Source of the DNA: Mesorhizobium sp. C432A
GTDB lineage: Bacteria > Pseudomonadota > Alphaproteobacteria > Rhizobiales > Rhizobiaceae
Assembly (NCBI RefSeq): GCF_030323145.1
Contig: NZ_CP100470.1
Coordinates: 5,931,001-5,995,000, forward strand
Length of the DNA stretch: 64,000 nt
Direction of reading: 5' to 3'
The translations under genes were made by a program, and so were the position numbers. The notes below the pieces were generated by a model that did not search any database, had not been told where the DNA came from, and worked only from the letters and a program-made list of their open reading frames with translations. Below, piece after piece: positions 53,306 through 63,057 of this stretch (the first letter of the stretch is position 1; every line of letters begins with the position of its first letter).

Positions 53306-54148
53306 CTACTTCTTGGGAAGATACTGGTCGGGCATCGGCGAGCCGGGGAACCACTTTTCATAAAGCGTTTTCCAGGTGCCGTCCTGCATGGCCGCGTGAA
53401 GGGCGGTGTTCAGCGCATTGCGGAGCTTGTCGTTGCCCTTGCGCAGGACGAAGCCGGCCGGCGCGTCAAAGGAAGGAATATTGACCGCGATCTTCAGGTT
53501 CGGATAGCGAACGCCATAGTCCTTGGCAGCCTCGTAATCGAGGAAGTGGGCATCCACGGTTCCGTTGTTAAGCGCCGAAACGGCGGAGTTGTTGTCGGGG
53601 AATTTGACGAGATCGGTTCCGACAAAATTCTTCGCCGCGTAGATTTCCTGGAGCGTGCCTTGCACGACGCCGAGACGTTTGCCCTTGAGCCCGTCCGCCG
53701 ACGTGATCGCCTTGTCGGCAGTAAGCACGGACAGATAGCCTGCGATATACCCGTCGGAAAAGTCGACGGTCTTCTTGCGTGCTTCCGTCGTGCCGATTGC
53801 CGCGACCGCGACATCGAAACGCTCGTTTGCAACCGAAGGCATCAGCGCCGAGAATTCCTGGCCGGTGAAGATCACCTGGTGGGGCTTGAAGCCAAGGCGG
53901 CTCGCGACGTTGCGGAACAATTCGATGTCGAAGCCGGTGAACGACCCATCGGCCTGGGTGAAAGCGTAGGGTTTGGCATCGCCCATGGTTCCGACGCTGA
54001 TGACCTTCGCATCAATGAGGCCATAGGGATTGTCATCCGCGGCGGCCGCTCCTGAAACCAGCCCGGCGCCGACGCACATCGCCATAAGAGCCATTGCGCC
54101 GGTTCTGACCGGGCACATCAACGACTTGAGAATTTCTTTCCTGCTCAT
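53306..54148 (-). CDS. Amino-acid-type ABC substrate-binding protein (SBP family 3)
   Basis: A 280-residue protein from the ATG at 54148 (GGAGAAAG upstream). The frame is open earlier, but that stretch overlaps the operator region. The signal peptide ends near 38-40 ([13 protein letters not shown]). Family-3 segments are [39 protein letters not shown] and [24 protein letters not shown]. It is the first gene of the importer operon and divergent from a LacI gene, with two GAGACCGGTCTC operators between them. Confidence 0.9.
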   Translation of the reverse strand: MSRKEILKSLMCPVRTGAMALMAMCVGAGLVSGAAAADDNPYGLIDAKVISVGTMGDAKPYAFTQADGSFTGFDIELFRNVASRLGFKPHQVIFTGQEFSALMPSVANERFDVAVAAIGTTEARKKTVDFSDGYIAGYLSVLTADKAITSADGLKGKRLGVVQGTLQEIYAAKNFVGTDLVKFPDNNSAVSALNNGTVDAHFLDYEAAKDYGVRYPNLKIAVNIPSFDAPAGFVLRKGNDKLRNALNTALHAAMQDGTWKTLYEKWFPGSPMPDQYLPKK

Positions 54149-54269
54149 GTCTTTCTCCACTCTGAAGGTCTGTTCTTCTTGGTATTTCCGTCGAGCCGCC
54201 ATCTGGCGCGCCGACATGCCCTTGCCGAAATCACGGTCCGTCATGCCTCTCGGCTCCACTCCTTTTAAA

Positions 54270-54302
54270 GAGACCGGTCTCATATTGCGTGAGACCGGTC
54301 TC
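54270..54302. promoter_or_regulatory. Tandem perfect LacI-type operators
   Basis: GAGACCGGTCTC occurs at 54270-54281 and again at 54291-54302, each a perfect 12-bp palindrome with the central CG of LacI/GalR sites. Their centres are 21 bp apart (two helical turns), so two dimers would bind on the same face. They lie between the binding-protein gene (start 54148) and the LacI gene (start 54362). Confidence 0.8.
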
Positions 54303-54361
54303 TTTGTTAATCGTTATCGCCACGTTGACCTCCCGTCAACAACTCTTGTAGTCGTCATCCG

Positions 54362-55456
54362 ATGAAAAGAACCGCCCCCAAGACCCCGTCGATAACGGTC
54401 AGCGACGTCGCCCGCGCGGCCAACGTTTCGAAAGCGACAGCCGCGCGCGTGCTCGGCGGATACGGCGTCGTCAGCGACATGATCCGCGCGGAAGTCATGG
54501 CCGCGGCCAAGGCCTTGGACTATCGTGCGAACGAGCTCGCCCGCAGCATGACGACCGGCCGCTCCGGCATCATCGGCGTGGTTGTCGGTGACATCGAGAA
54601 CCCGTTCTTCAGCCTCGCGGTACGCGGCATCAGCGACGCGGCAAAGGCAGCCGGGTTCAACGTCATCCTGGCCAATTCCGGCGAGAAGATCGAGGCGGAA
54701 AAGGCGGCCGTGAAACTGCTCATCGGCAAGCGCGTCGACGGGCTGATCGTCACGCCGTCGGAATCGCGCGACATCGCGCACCTGCGCGATATCCACCGCT
54801 CGGGCCGACCGCTTGCCCTGCTGGATAGGGCGCTGGCAGATCTGGATGTCGATACGGTCACGACCGACGATCGCGGCATCGCCATGCTGGCGACCCGCTT
54901 TCTAGCCGATGCCGGCCACCGCAACATCGCCTATGTGACCGCGGTCGACGCCGAAGGGCACGAGTACCGCGATCTCGGGCAGATCTACACCTCGTCGGTC
55001 CGTGAGCGCATCGACGGTTTCCTCACCGTGTGCCGAGAGGCCGGACTTGATCGGCCAGAACGCTTTGTTCGCCTTGGCGCGACAAGCCCCACCGAAACGC
55101 GCAGGGTTGCCGGCGAGATGCTGTCGGCGCCGGATCGGCCGACGGCGATCCTCGCCTCCGACAGCGTCATTGCGCTGGAGATCTTCAAGGTGACCCGCGA
55201 GCGCGGCCTGCGGGTTCCCGACGACATTTCGCTCATCACTTTCCATGATGCGGACTGGACGAGCGTCACCACGCCGCCCATCACCGTTATCGACCAGCCC
55301 GTCTACGCGCTTGGCAAGAGCGTCGCGGAATTGCTCATCCGGCGATTGAAGGGAGATTCCCGCCCGGCGGAAAAGCTCATTTTGCCGACCGCCATCATTG
55401 CACGCGGATCCGTTGGCCCGCCCTCGAATGGAAAGCCGCAAGTGCGCCAAGCATAG
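54362..55456 (+). CDS. LacI family transcriptional regulator
   Basis: A 364-residue LacI/GalR regulator. The headpiece ITVSDVARAANVSKATAARVLGGYGVVSDMIRAEV (about 11-45) includes the recognition helix and hinge. The periplasmic-binding-like core follows (IIGVVVGDIENPFFSLAVRGI, DGLIVTPSES, RGLRVPDDISLITFHD). About 20 residues longer than average. Divergent from the importer operon and almost certainly the reader of the tandem operators. A LacI protein over an amino-acid-type importer hints at a sugar-containing ligand such as an opine or Amadori compound. Confidence 0.93.
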   Translation: MKRTAPKTPSITVSDVARAANVSKATAARVLGGYGVVSDMIRAEVMAAAKALDYRANELARSMTTGRSGIIGVVVGDIENPFFSLAVRGISDAAKAAGFNVILANSGEKIEAEKAAVKLLIGKRVDGLIVTPSESRDIAHLRDIHRSGRPLALLDRALADLDVDTVTTDDRGIAMLATRFLADAGHRNIAYVTAVDAEGHEYRDLGQIYTSSVRERIDGFLTVCREAGLDRPERFVRLGATSPTETRRVAGEMLSAPDRPTAILASDSVIALEIFKVTRERGLRVPDDISLITFHDADWTSVTTPPITVIDQPVYALGKSVAELLIRRLKGDSRPAEKLILPTAIIARGSVGPPSNGKPQVRQA

Positions 55457-55633
55457 GTGTGACGGCGATACGGCCCACATGAATACGTTACAACAAGGTC
55501 GACGCACTCCGCTTTAAGAATGTACGTCGATCAACCCAGCAAGCACCCTGATCGCAATGCCGCGTCCACCGTCATCGGGACGGCACGTGCCGGCTCATGG
55601 TTTGAAGAGCGTGACGATGAGCCAGATGCCCGG

Positions 55634-57052
55634 CTACTTCTTGGGCCTGCCTGGCTTCAGGGCTGCCAGAAGATTGGTGATCCTGCCCGCCTTTCGGTTG
55701 CGGATCTCGGCCTCGTTCTTGCGGCGGACCGCGGCGCGGACAAGCCTGGCGCCGAGATAACGCAAAGGCTCGGGCGGCAGCGACATGCGCCGCTCGATGC
55801 CGACCAGACCACTTTCGCTCCAGCGATCCTTTCGCTCGAGCACCAGGCTCGCCAGAATGCGTCCGGCTATCGGCGTCTGCGCGATGCCGGTGCCGTTAAA
55901 TCCCATGCCGTAGAAGATATTGGGATGATCGCGCAGGTGGTCGAAGACAGGAACGTGTTCAGGCACGCAGTCGATCGGCCCCGACCAGTCATATTTGATC
56001 GCCACACCGCGCAGCGAGGGGTAGACCCGATGCAGCTCTCGCATATTGTCGCGACCGTGCTCCGGGCTGCGGTTGAAGCTGGCGCCGAAATTTCCACTGA
56101 AGGCGACGTTGCCGCTGCCACGACCGAAGACCACCCTGCCCCCGATGGTGCGCTGGTAGTAGAGCACCTGGGCCTGGGAATCGCAGATCGAGGCACCGTC
56201 GCGCCAACCGATGCTGTCGAGCAGTTCGGGAACGGCGGCAGTGGCAATCACCTCGCTGCCGACGACATAAAGATGTCGCCGCAGTTCCGGCAGCGCGGAA
56301 AGCCAGGCGTTGGCGGCAAGCACGATTTTGTCAGCCCGTACCGCGCCATGCGCCGTGCGCACCGTGCATGTCATGCCGGGTTCGATGGCGAGGACCGGGC
56401 TGCGCTCATGGATGATGACGCCGCGTGCCAGTGCCAGCTTGCGCAATCCGATGGCAAGTTTGGCGGGATGGACCGTGCCGGCAGTGGTCTCGACGACGCC
56501 GACATAGGAGGCCGATGAACCGGTGCGGCGTTGAATGTCCTCGGCTTTCAGCGGGCTGAAACGGTTTTCTCCAACAACCGCCGTCAAGGCCACGGCGGTC
56601 TCCCAGGCGCCTTCCTGCGCAATGGAGCTTGCTGTCCACAACCATCCGTCCAGCCTCAGGTCCATGTCTATGGTGCCGTTTTGCTGCAGCGTCTTCAGCT
56701 CCGCGATCGATGCCACCGTGTCGGCGCACAGCAGGCGCGCTTCCTCGAGACCGACGACCGCACTGATCTGGTCGATTTCGGCGAACCATGAATGGACCTG
56801 ACCGCCGTTGCGCCCCGAGGCCCCCGATCCGCACAGATCGGCTTCAAGGATCACCACCCGTGTTTGCGGCGCAAGTTCAAGGATCCGCAGCGCCGTCCAC
56901 AGACCGGTATAGCCGCCACCGACGATCACCACGTCGGCGCGCTCGTCGCCTCGCAATGGCTCGGTCGCAGGGGCGGCGGCAATGTCCTGCAGCCAAAACG
57001 ACCGGTCAGATGCAAGCGCGACCGCAGGCTGCCGCAAACGAATTGTACTCAC
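55634..57052 (-). CDS. FAD-dependent oxidoreductase (DAO family) of the frl-like operon
   Basis: A 472-residue flavoprotein with a GTG start at 57052 that overlaps the kinase stop (GTGA). VVIVGGGYTGLWTALRILELAP is the FAD motif (about 42-63), GSGASGRNGGQVHSW follows, and MGFNGTGIAQTPIAGRILASL is the C-terminal FAD segment. Closest types by eye are gamma-glutamylputrescine oxidase-like and D-amino-acid oxidase-like enzymes. The frame extends to 57262 upstream but that overlaps the kinase. In an Amadori operon it may oxidise the sugar-amine bond or the freed amino acid. Confidence 0.87.
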   Translation of the reverse strand: MSTIRLRQPAVALASDRSFWLQDIAAAPATEPLRGDERADVVIVGGGYTGLWTALRILELAPQTRVVILEADLCGSGASGRNGGQVHSWFAEIDQISAVVGLEEARLLCADTVASIAELKTLQQNGTIDMDLRLDGWLWTASSIAQEGAWETAVALTAVVGENRFSPLKAEDIQRRTGSSASYVGVVETTAGTVHPAKLAIGLRKLALARGVIIHERSPVLAIEPGMTCTVRTAHGAVRADKIVLAANAWLSALPELRRHLYVVGSEVIATAAVPELLDSIGWRDGASICDSQAQVLYYQRTIGGRVVFGRGSGNVAFSGNFGASFNRSPEHGRDNMRELHRVYPSLRGVAIKYDWSGPIDCVPEHVPVFDHLRDHPNIFYGMGFNGTGIAQTPIAGRILASLVLERKDRWSESGLVGIERRMSLPPEPLRYLGARLVRAAVRRKNEAEIRNRKAGRITNLLAALKPGRPKK

Positions 57053-57912
57053 GCTTGGGCTCCCTGCGCATCGACAATGAAGCTGGCATATTTGGCTGGC
57101 AGCCAATCGGGTATCGGACGCGGTCTCTGGGGAAACCCGCCAAGATGGGTGCAGGTCTGCGCCGCCGCGATCGACGCCCTGTGCAATGCCTCCAGGGCGC
57201 CGAGGCCGCCGAAATGGAAGCCGGCGAGGAAAGTGGCAATGAAACTGTCGCCGGCGCCACACGTATCCACGACATCGACAAGCGTCGCCGGCGCATGCAC
57301 GACATTCGTGCCATCGTCGAAGTAGGAGCCGCGTCGACCACAGGTCAAAACTACCTGCCTTGCGCCGGCCGCCCTGAGCGCGCCCAGCGATGGCTCGATG
57401 GGAACATCGACATCGTCCGGTCCGGACGCAAACAAAAGCGGGACACCGTCGAGCGGCAGCGCCATATGGGCGGTCGATAGATCGATGCTGAACGGCACAT
57501 GGTCCGTCACCAATCGTTGAACAAGGTGCTTGTTGGCGTTGGTGCCGAGATGCACCCAGTCAGCCGCGGCGATGACCGCATAATGCGCGGGCGCCGGCAT
57601 GTAGTTTTCGCCCACACCGAAGGATTCGTGCAGGAACTTCCGGTCGCCGGATTCATCGCGCAGCAAGGTGACGGCCGTATCGCCGGGACGCCGTTCGACG
57701 TCGTCCGGAGATAGGCCGGCACCTTGCAGTTCGGCAAGCACCACGTCGCCTTCGGGATCGTTCCCGACGGCGCCGAAATAGCGCGCGGACCAGCCGTTGC
57801 GCCGCCATTGCGCCGCGACATTCAAGGCATTGCCGCCCACCGTCATCAAGTTGTTGGTCAAATAGGCATCAAGGCAATTGTCCCCGACCGCGATAAGCTT
57901 TTTCGACCTCAT
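57049..57912 (-). CDS. PfkB-family carbohydrate kinase (fructoselysine 6-kinase-like)
   Basis: A 287-residue ribokinase-fold kinase. GDNCLDAYLTN and MTVGGNALNVAAQWRRNG (sugar site) open the protein. DTCGAGDSFIATFLAGF (about 220-236) holds the anion hole and catalytic Asp. The short length and the GDNCxD start resemble FrlD. It overlaps its neighbours on both sides (four bases each). With the SIS-domain deglycase at 61964 it would phosphorylate a fructosyl-amine before cleavage. Confidence 0.86.
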   Translation of the reverse strand: MRSKKLIAVGDNCLDAYLTNNLMTVGGNALNVAAQWRRNGWSARYFGAVGNDPEGDVVLAELQGAGLSPDDVERRPGDTAVTLLRDESGDRKFLHESFGVGENYMPAPAHYAVIAAADWVHLGTNANKHLVQRLVTDHVPFSIDLSTAHMALPLDGVPLLFASGPDDVDVPIEPSLGALRAAGARQVVLTCGRRGSYFDDGTNVVHAPATLVDVVDTCGAGDSFIATFLAGFHFGGLGALEALHRASIAAAQTCTHLGGFPQRPRPIPDWLPAKYASFIVDAQGAQA

Positions 57913-58763
57913 GCCGGCACCGTTGCGCGATCGATATACGGCGCGATGGCGCCAAGGCAGCGTGTCCAGGCTTTTACCGGATCGAGCGCGTAGGAGCCGT
58001 TGCCGAACGGCTCGAAGGTGAACTTACCGGCATAGCCGAGGCGCGCGAGTTCGCTGACATAGTGGTCGAGCGGCAGCGTGCCCTCCCCCCACACCAGATG
58101 CCCGCCTGGCGTGCCGTCGACCAGATGAACATGCGCCAGCCGCGAGCCGAACAGGTCGACATAGCCGGCCACGGTGTCGCCGGCCGTGGCCATGGCGACA
58201 GTGTCGAGCACGATATCGATATTGCCGGCGCCCACCTCATCCAGCATTTGGCGCAGGCCTGCCGCATTATTGACGAGGTTGCTCTCGAACCGCTGCAACG
58301 GCTCGAGCAGGCAGCGCACCCCGTTTGCGGCGGCGCGCCGGGCGATCTCGCCGATCGAACCGACCGCGCGGTCCCATGCCGGTTGCCGGGGTTCGCTCTC
58401 GTAGCCCCGGCCGGGCGTCAGGAAGAGATAGCGGGCGCCAAGCGCCGCGCAGATGTCGGCTGCACGCCAAAACCGCTCGATGCTGTCCTGGCGCAGTGCG
58501 GCGTCGCCGGAGGCAATGTTGATTGGATACAACACCTGCTCAGGCGTAAAGCACCAGGCCGACAGCTCGTTGTCGGCGAGTACCCGGCGAACGGATTCGA
58601 CACGTGCGTCCGTGGCGTGGAACAGGTCCAGATGCTGGGCAATCCCCCACAGCTCGATCTCGCGCAGGCCAAAGCCTCGGATCGTCCTGGCGACCTCATC
58701 GAAGGGGAAGTGCTGGAAGCTGAAATTGGCTCCGATCAGCTGATGAGCAGCGAGCTGCGGCAT
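57909..58763 (-). CDS. Sugar phosphate isomerase/epimerase (FrlC-like)
   Basis: A 284-residue AP-endonuclease-type TIM barrel (COG1082). Metal ligands appear in LLEPLQRFESNLVN (Glu), IVLDTVAMATAGD (Asp), HVHLVDGTPGGH (His) and FTFEPFG (Glu). Members include psicoselysine 3-epimerase FrlC, which interconverts two Amadori epimers. It follows the permease gene by about 20 bases and overlaps the kinase gene. Confidence 0.87.
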   Translation of the reverse strand: MPQLAAHQLIGANFSFQHFPFDEVARTIRGFGLREIELWGIAQHLDLFHATDARVESVRRVLADNELSAWCFTPEQVLYPINIASGDAALRQDSIERFWRAADICAALGARYLFLTPGRGYESEPRQPAWDRAVGSIGEIARRAAANGVRCLLEPLQRFESNLVNNAAGLRQMLDEVGAGNIDIVLDTVAMATAGDTVAGYVDLFGSRLAHVHLVDGTPGGHLVWGEGTLPLDHYVSELARLGYAGKFTFEPFGNGSYALDPVKAWTRCLGAIAPYIDRATVPA

Positions 58764-58784
58764 GAAGGCTCCTTTCGGGAATTG

Positions 58785-59645
58785 TTATTTGCCGATGCCT
58801 TCGGCCAAGCCACGGATGAAGTAGCGTTGCGCGCCAAAGAACACGATCACGATAGGCAGCGCCGAGATCGTCATGGCCGCGAACACCACGGCATAGTTGG
58901 TCCCGTGGGTTGCCATGATCGACGTCAGTCCGACCGGCAGCATCTGCACATCCGAGCCGCTCGTGAAGATCATGGCGAAGAGATATTCGTTCCAGGCGAA
59001 CAGGACGTGCAGGATGACGCAGGAAATGATGATCGGCCGGCACAGCGGCAAGGTGATGCGCCAGAAGATCTGACCCTCGCTGGCGCCATCCATCGTCGCC
59101 GCCTCGTCGATGTCTTCAGGCAGATCCAGCATGTAGGCGCGGATGAGGAAGGTGGTGAACGGCACACGGAACGCCGTGTAGAGAATGATCAGCGCCCAGT
59201 AGGTGTTGTAGAGACCGAGCGCCTGCAACATCTTCACCAGTGGAATGATCGCCACCGTGGGGCTCAGCATCAAGCCGCCCAGAACGATGGCGATAACCAG
59301 CGGCTTTGCCGGCATCTTGGTGCGGGTCAGGCCGAAAGCCGTCCAGGCGCTGATCAGCACGGTGCATATGGCCGAAGCGACGGTCACCAGCACCGAGACT
59401 GTCACGTAGCCACGCACGCCCTGGTTCCACGCTTGCACGTAATTGTTCCACGACCAATGGGTGGGCAGGGCGAAGGGATCGCCGAAGATCTGCGCATTGT
59501 CCTTGAAGCCGCTCAGCGCCATCCAGATCAGCGGATAGATGACGACGACACCAAGGCAGACCAGGAATGAATAGAGCAACGTCCTGGCGATGACCGACCA
59601 CACATTGACGTGCCGGCTGCGACCGGCTGCGACCATCGCACTCAT
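58785..59645 (-). CDS. Sugar ABC transporter permease (MalG-like)
   Basis: A 286-residue carbohydrate-importer permease from the ATG at 59645, overlapping the partner permease by four bases. It has six helices (LLYSFLVCLGVVVIYPLIWMAL first) and the EAA loop IDEAATMDGASEGQIFWRITLPLCRP. The long open frame upstream to 60029 is antisense to the partner gene and not coding. Confidence 0.92.
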   Translation of the reverse strand: MSAMVAAGRSRHVNVWSVIARTLLYSFLVCLGVVVIYPLIWMALSGFKDNAQIFGDPFALPTHWSWNNYVQAWNQGVRGYVTVSVLVTVASAICTVLISAWTAFGLTRTKMPAKPLVIAIVLGGLMLSPTVAIIPLVKMLQALGLYNTYWALIILYTAFRVPFTTFLIRAYMLDLPEDIDEAATMDGASEGQIFWRITLPLCRPIIISCVILHVLFAWNEYLFAMIFTSGSDVQMLPVGLTSIMATHGTNYAVVFAAMTISALPIVIVFFGAQRYFIRGLAEGIGK

Positions 59646-60601
59646 AGCTGCACCCGGCGGCGCTTGGTGTACCAGAGCTGTGCCGCACCTGTGAGCATGG
59701 TCAACATGAAGATGACGGCGGCGATCGCCGCGCCATAGCCGAAATTGTCCTCGATGAAGGCCTTCTGGTAGAGCCACGTGCCCAGCACCTGGCTGCTGTT
59801 GTTGGGCCCGCCTGCGGTCATCACCATGACCTCGTTGAACACCTGGAACGCGCCCGTGATGGTGACGATGATCATCAACCCCGTCATTTCCCGGGTCAGC
59901 GGAAAGGTGATGCTCCACAGGCGGCGAAGAGGACCCGCGCCGTCGATCGTTGCGGCATCGTAGAGGTCGCGCGGGATCTTCTGGATGGCGATGGCGAACA
60001 GCAGCGTCGAATAGCCAAAACCCTGCCATTGGCTCATGGCGATGATGGCATAGATGGCGGTGTGCTCATTGCCGAGCCAAGGCATGACGAGCTGGCTCAG
60101 TCCAACACGGCTGAGCGCGGCATCCAGCAAGCCGATCTGCGGCTGGTAGATGAAATAAAACAGCAGGCCGGTCACCGTGATCGAGATTGCCGACGGCACG
60201 AAATAGACGGCGCGCCACAGCCGGCGCCAGCTTTCGCTTTTCAGGTCCTCGATAATGGCCGCCAGCAGGAACGCGCCGAAGACCTGGAAGATGACGGAGA
60301 TGAGAGCGTAGAGGCAGTTGTTCCACAGCGCCAGCAGCACGACCGGGTCATGCAGCAGCCGGTCGTAGTTGGCGAGGCCGACATTGGTGACCTCGCCGGT
60401 GTAGATGTCCTGGTCGGTGGTGCTGACGATGAAATTGTCGACGATCGGATAATAGACGAACCAGCCGATGAGGATGAGCGCGATCGCCGCCCATCGCAAC
60501 GACAACAGGTTGGCGAAGCAGGCCCGCCGGCTCTTTGGCCGTTGCGGCCTGGCGACGCCGATGTCGGCGCCGCTGTCCACTGTGTCCGAGGCCCTTGCCA
60601 T
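59642..60601 (-). CDS. Sugar ABC transporter permease (MalF-like)
   Basis: A 319-residue permease with an extended N-terminus, a first helix (ALILIGWFVYYPIVDNFIVS) and the EAA loop LYDAATIDGAGPLRRLWSITFPLTRE. It pairs with the MalG-like protein. No ATPase gene of the MalK/UgpC type lies in the operon, so a shared ATPase from elsewhere must energise the importer. Confidence 0.93.
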   Translation of the reverse strand: MARASDTVDSGADIGVARPQRPKSRRACFANLLSLRWAAIALILIGWFVYYPIVDNFIVSTTDQDIYTGEVTNVGLANYDRLLHDPVVLLALWNNCLYALISVIFQVFGAFLLAAIIEDLKSESWRRLWRAVYFVPSAISITVTGLLFYFIYQPQIGLLDAALSRVGLSQLVMPWLGNEHTAIYAIIAMSQWQGFGYSTLLFAIAIQKIPRDLYDAATIDGAGPLRRLWSITFPLTREMTGLMIIVTITGAFQVFNEVMVMTAGGPNNSSQVLGTWLYQKAFIEDNFGYGAAIAAVIFMLTMLTGAAQLWYTKRRRVQL

Positions 60602-60612
60602 GCTCGCCTGCT

Positions 60613-61935
60613 TTATTTGGCCGCGGATGCGGCTTTGCGCACCTCGTCCATCACTTGCTCGGGCGTCATCGAGCCGCCCGCCAGCGCCTGCAGGCTGGAC
60701 AGCCAGACGGCGGCGACGCGCGGTGGGTTGGCCGTATCCAGCCAGGGCATGAGGTATGAGGCGGCGTTGATATCCTTGAGGCCATCGACCACAGCCGCGC
60801 TCATGTTCGATTCCGAGGCGCCGCCGATGGTGGCGCTCGGCTGGCCATAGGGTGGCGCAGACAAGACCTGCGCATTTTCCTTCGAGGTCACGAACTTCAT
60901 GAAATCGATCGCCAGCGGGATGTTCTTCGATGCCGCATTGATCATGTAGCCCTCCGGCGCGCCCTCGATCGACTTGGCGTCACCCTTGGCGCCGGCGGGC
61001 ACCGGCAGCCGGAAGAATCCGAAATCGGCGGGCTTTAACGCCGACTCCGGCGTGGCGGCCTGATCGAACTCGATGATTTCCTGGTAGTACATGGCCGACT
61101 GGGCGTTGGTGAAGGCCTGGAGAGCCGAGGCATAGGATGTGCCGTTGACGCCGGCGCCATCGGTGCAGCGCTCGACAAGCTGGCTGAACTGCTTGAGTGC
61201 TGCGACATAGCCTGGATCGCTGTATTGGGCGGTGGCCGGATCGAAGTCGCGTTCCAGCGTTGCCTGCGGCACGTTGTAGGCGAGCAGCTGGCCTGCAAAG
61301 TGGATCGCCGGCCAAGCCTCCTTGTTGCCGAAGGAGATCGGTGTCACGCCGGATTTGCGGATGGCGTCGCAGCTGGTCAGCAAGTCCTCGAAAGTGGCGG
61401 GTGCCTTGAGGCTGAGCTTGGCGAAGATCTGCTTGTTGTAGCCCATGAACTTGGCATCCTGGTAAAGCGGAATGCCATAGAACTTGCCGTTGTACTGGAA
61501 CGCCTTGACGGCGGCTGGAGACAGCGACTTGCCCCACTCGGTATCGGCAGCAATGACGGGCGTGAGATCAACGGCGCGATTGCCGCGCACGAAATTGCCA
61601 CCCCAGCTGCCTGTCCAGGAGAAATAGATATCGGGCAGCGAGTTGGAAGCGACCAGCGTCTTGGTCTTGCCCTTCACGCTGTCGTCGCTCTCCTGGATAA
61701 GTTCGACCTTCACATCCGGATGGAGCTTCTCATAGGCCTGTGCCAGGTTGACGAAATAGGGCGACAGCTGTTGCAGCCCGAACTTGGTCAGGACCGAAAG
61801 CGTGCCGGTGTATTCCACCTTGGCGTTTGGGTCGGCCGTGACAGCCGGCGAAGCGGCGGAACTGCCGCTTATCGACAACCCCAATGATGATACCGCGGCC
61901 ACCGTGACCGCCACGACTTGCAGCGAACGTTTCAT
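60613..61935 (-). CDS. Sugar ABC transporter substrate-binding protein (SBP family 1)
   Basis: A 440-residue binding protein. The signal peptide ends near 28 (SLGLSISGSSA). TLSVLTKFGLQQLSPYFVNLAQAYEKLHPDVKVELI and the AGGSMTPEQVMDEVRKAA end are typical of family 1. It lies 11 bases before the MalF-like gene. The ligand is probably a sugar conjugate, given the kinase and deglycase genes in the operon. Confidence 0.92.
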   Translation of the reverse strand: MKRSLQVVAVTVAAVSSLGLSISGSSAASPAVTADPNAKVEYTGTLSVLTKFGLQQLSPYFVNLAQAYEKLHPDVKVELIQESDDSVKGKTKTLVASNSLPDIYFSWTGSWGGNFVRGNRAVDLTPVIAADTEWGKSLSPAAVKAFQYNGKFYGIPLYQDAKFMGYNKQIFAKLSLKAPATFEDLLTSCDAIRKSGVTPISFGNKEAWPAIHFAGQLLAYNVPQATLERDFDPATAQYSDPGYVAALKQFSQLVERCTDGAGVNGTSYASALQAFTNAQSAMYYQEIIEFDQAATPESALKPADFGFFRLPVPAGAKGDAKSIEGAPEGYMINAASKNIPLAIDFMKFVTSKENAQVLSAPPYGQPSATIGGASESNMSAAVVDGLKDINAASYLMPWLDTANPPRVAAVWLSSLQALAGGSMTPEQVMDEVRKAASAAK

Positions 61936-61963
61936 GGATAGCTCCTTCAGAGGTAAGAGGGGA

Positions 61964-62977
61964 TCAATATTCCACGCGTTTGTAGTAGCGACGGGTGGTC
62001 AGCGGGTGGTTGCGCAGCACCTCGAGATGGGCGCTCAGCCGCTCGAGCAAGGTGGCGAGCAGAACCGGCGAGATCATGCCGCGGACCTTTGCGGAGATGC
62101 CCGGCAACTTGACCGAGGCCGCGTCCAGCGTGCGAACGCGGTCCGTGTAGCGCCTGGCGAAGTTCTCGACCCGGTCGGCCAGGGGCCGAAGGGCATCTTC
62201 GCCCTTGAACACGAAAACGCTGACGCCCGGCTCGACCAACTCGAGCGTACCGTGGAAGAAGTCGGCGGCGTGCACCGGGCGGGTGCGAATCCACTGCATC
62301 TCTTCGAGGATGCACATGCCGTAATAGTGTGCCTCCGGCCACACCGAGCCGGCGCCGGTGAAGATGTGATAGGTATCGTCCTTGATTGTCTGGGCCAGTT
62401 CGGCCGCCCTGTCCTCAAAGGCAGCCTTGGCGTCGGCAAGCAGATCCGGCAGCAGTTTGAGTTCGGCGACAGTGCCATCAAAATCATCATATTCGCCGCG
62501 CTCTTCCAGCAGGGCCAGGACGATCAGCAGCGTCTGCAGGTAGAAGGATTCCGACGAGGTGTCGTCTTCGGCGAAGTTCGTGAAATTGTGGTCAGCCTCC
62601 CGTGCGATTGGCGTATCCGAATGGCCGGTGAGCGAAATCGTGCGCACACCACGTTTTTTCAGAAAGGCCATGAGCTCGACGCCTTCCTTGGTCGTGCCCG
62701 ACAAGGACGGGATGACCACCACGGCCTTGCTGTCGAGACCGGCGGGCGGATCGATCACGACCTGCGCCGGATAGGCACCGCTCACCGGGAAGGTAGAACA
62801 GCGCTGCGCCAACTCGATCGCGGGCAAGGTTAGAAGCTGCACGCCGCCGGTGCCCATGAAAAACAGCCGCTCGACGCCATCTGCCAGCAGTGTGCGCATG
62901 AGTGAGCGAACCTCACCTGCGACGGCGACGGCCCCGCTTTGGATCTTCACGAAGCGGTCCCTATCGAAGTTCAGCAT
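61964..62977 (-). CDS. SIS-domain protein, fructoselysine 6-phosphate deglycase-like (FrlB-like)
   Basis: A 337-residue double-SIS isomerase-fold protein without the glutaminase domain of GlmS. FFMGTGGVQLLTLPAIEL and VVVIPSLSGTTKEGVELMAFLKKRGV (about 85-111) bind the sugar phosphate. HIFTGAGSVWPEAHYYGMCILEEMQWI starts the second SIS, and the end NHPLTTRRYYKRVEY matches FrlB/GfrF-type deglycases. First gene of the operon, with a perfect operator 81 bases upstream. It would split a fructosamine 6-phosphate into glucose 6-phosphate and an amino acid; the exact amine is unknown. Confidence 0.87.
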   Translation of the reverse strand: MLNFDRDRFVKIQSGAVAVAGEVRSLMRTLLADGVERLFFMGTGGVQLLTLPAIELAQRCSTFPVSGAYPAQVVIDPPAGLDSKAVVVIPSLSGTTKEGVELMAFLKKRGVRTISLTGHSDTPIAREADHNFTNFAEDDTSSESFYLQTLLIVLALLEERGEYDDFDGTVAELKLLPDLLADAKAAFEDRAAELAQTIKDDTYHIFTGAGSVWPEAHYYGMCILEEMQWIRTRPVHAADFFHGTLELVEPGVSVFVFKGEDALRPLADRVENFARRYTDRVRTLDAASVKLPGISAKVRGMISPVLLATLLERLSAHLEVLRNHPLTTRRYYKRVEY

Positions 62978-63057
62978 GACGTTTTCCTTGTATTTCGCAT
63001 GTGACAGGCCTCTAGCCCGCCTTAGGCGTCGGTGGGCCGTCTAGCTCGTTTTTCCGA

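Noticed and set aside
57053..57262. 70-codon extension upstream of the frl-operon FAD oxidase
   Set aside because: It overlaps the kinase gene; the GTG at 57052 coupled to the kinase stop gives a normal N-terminus.
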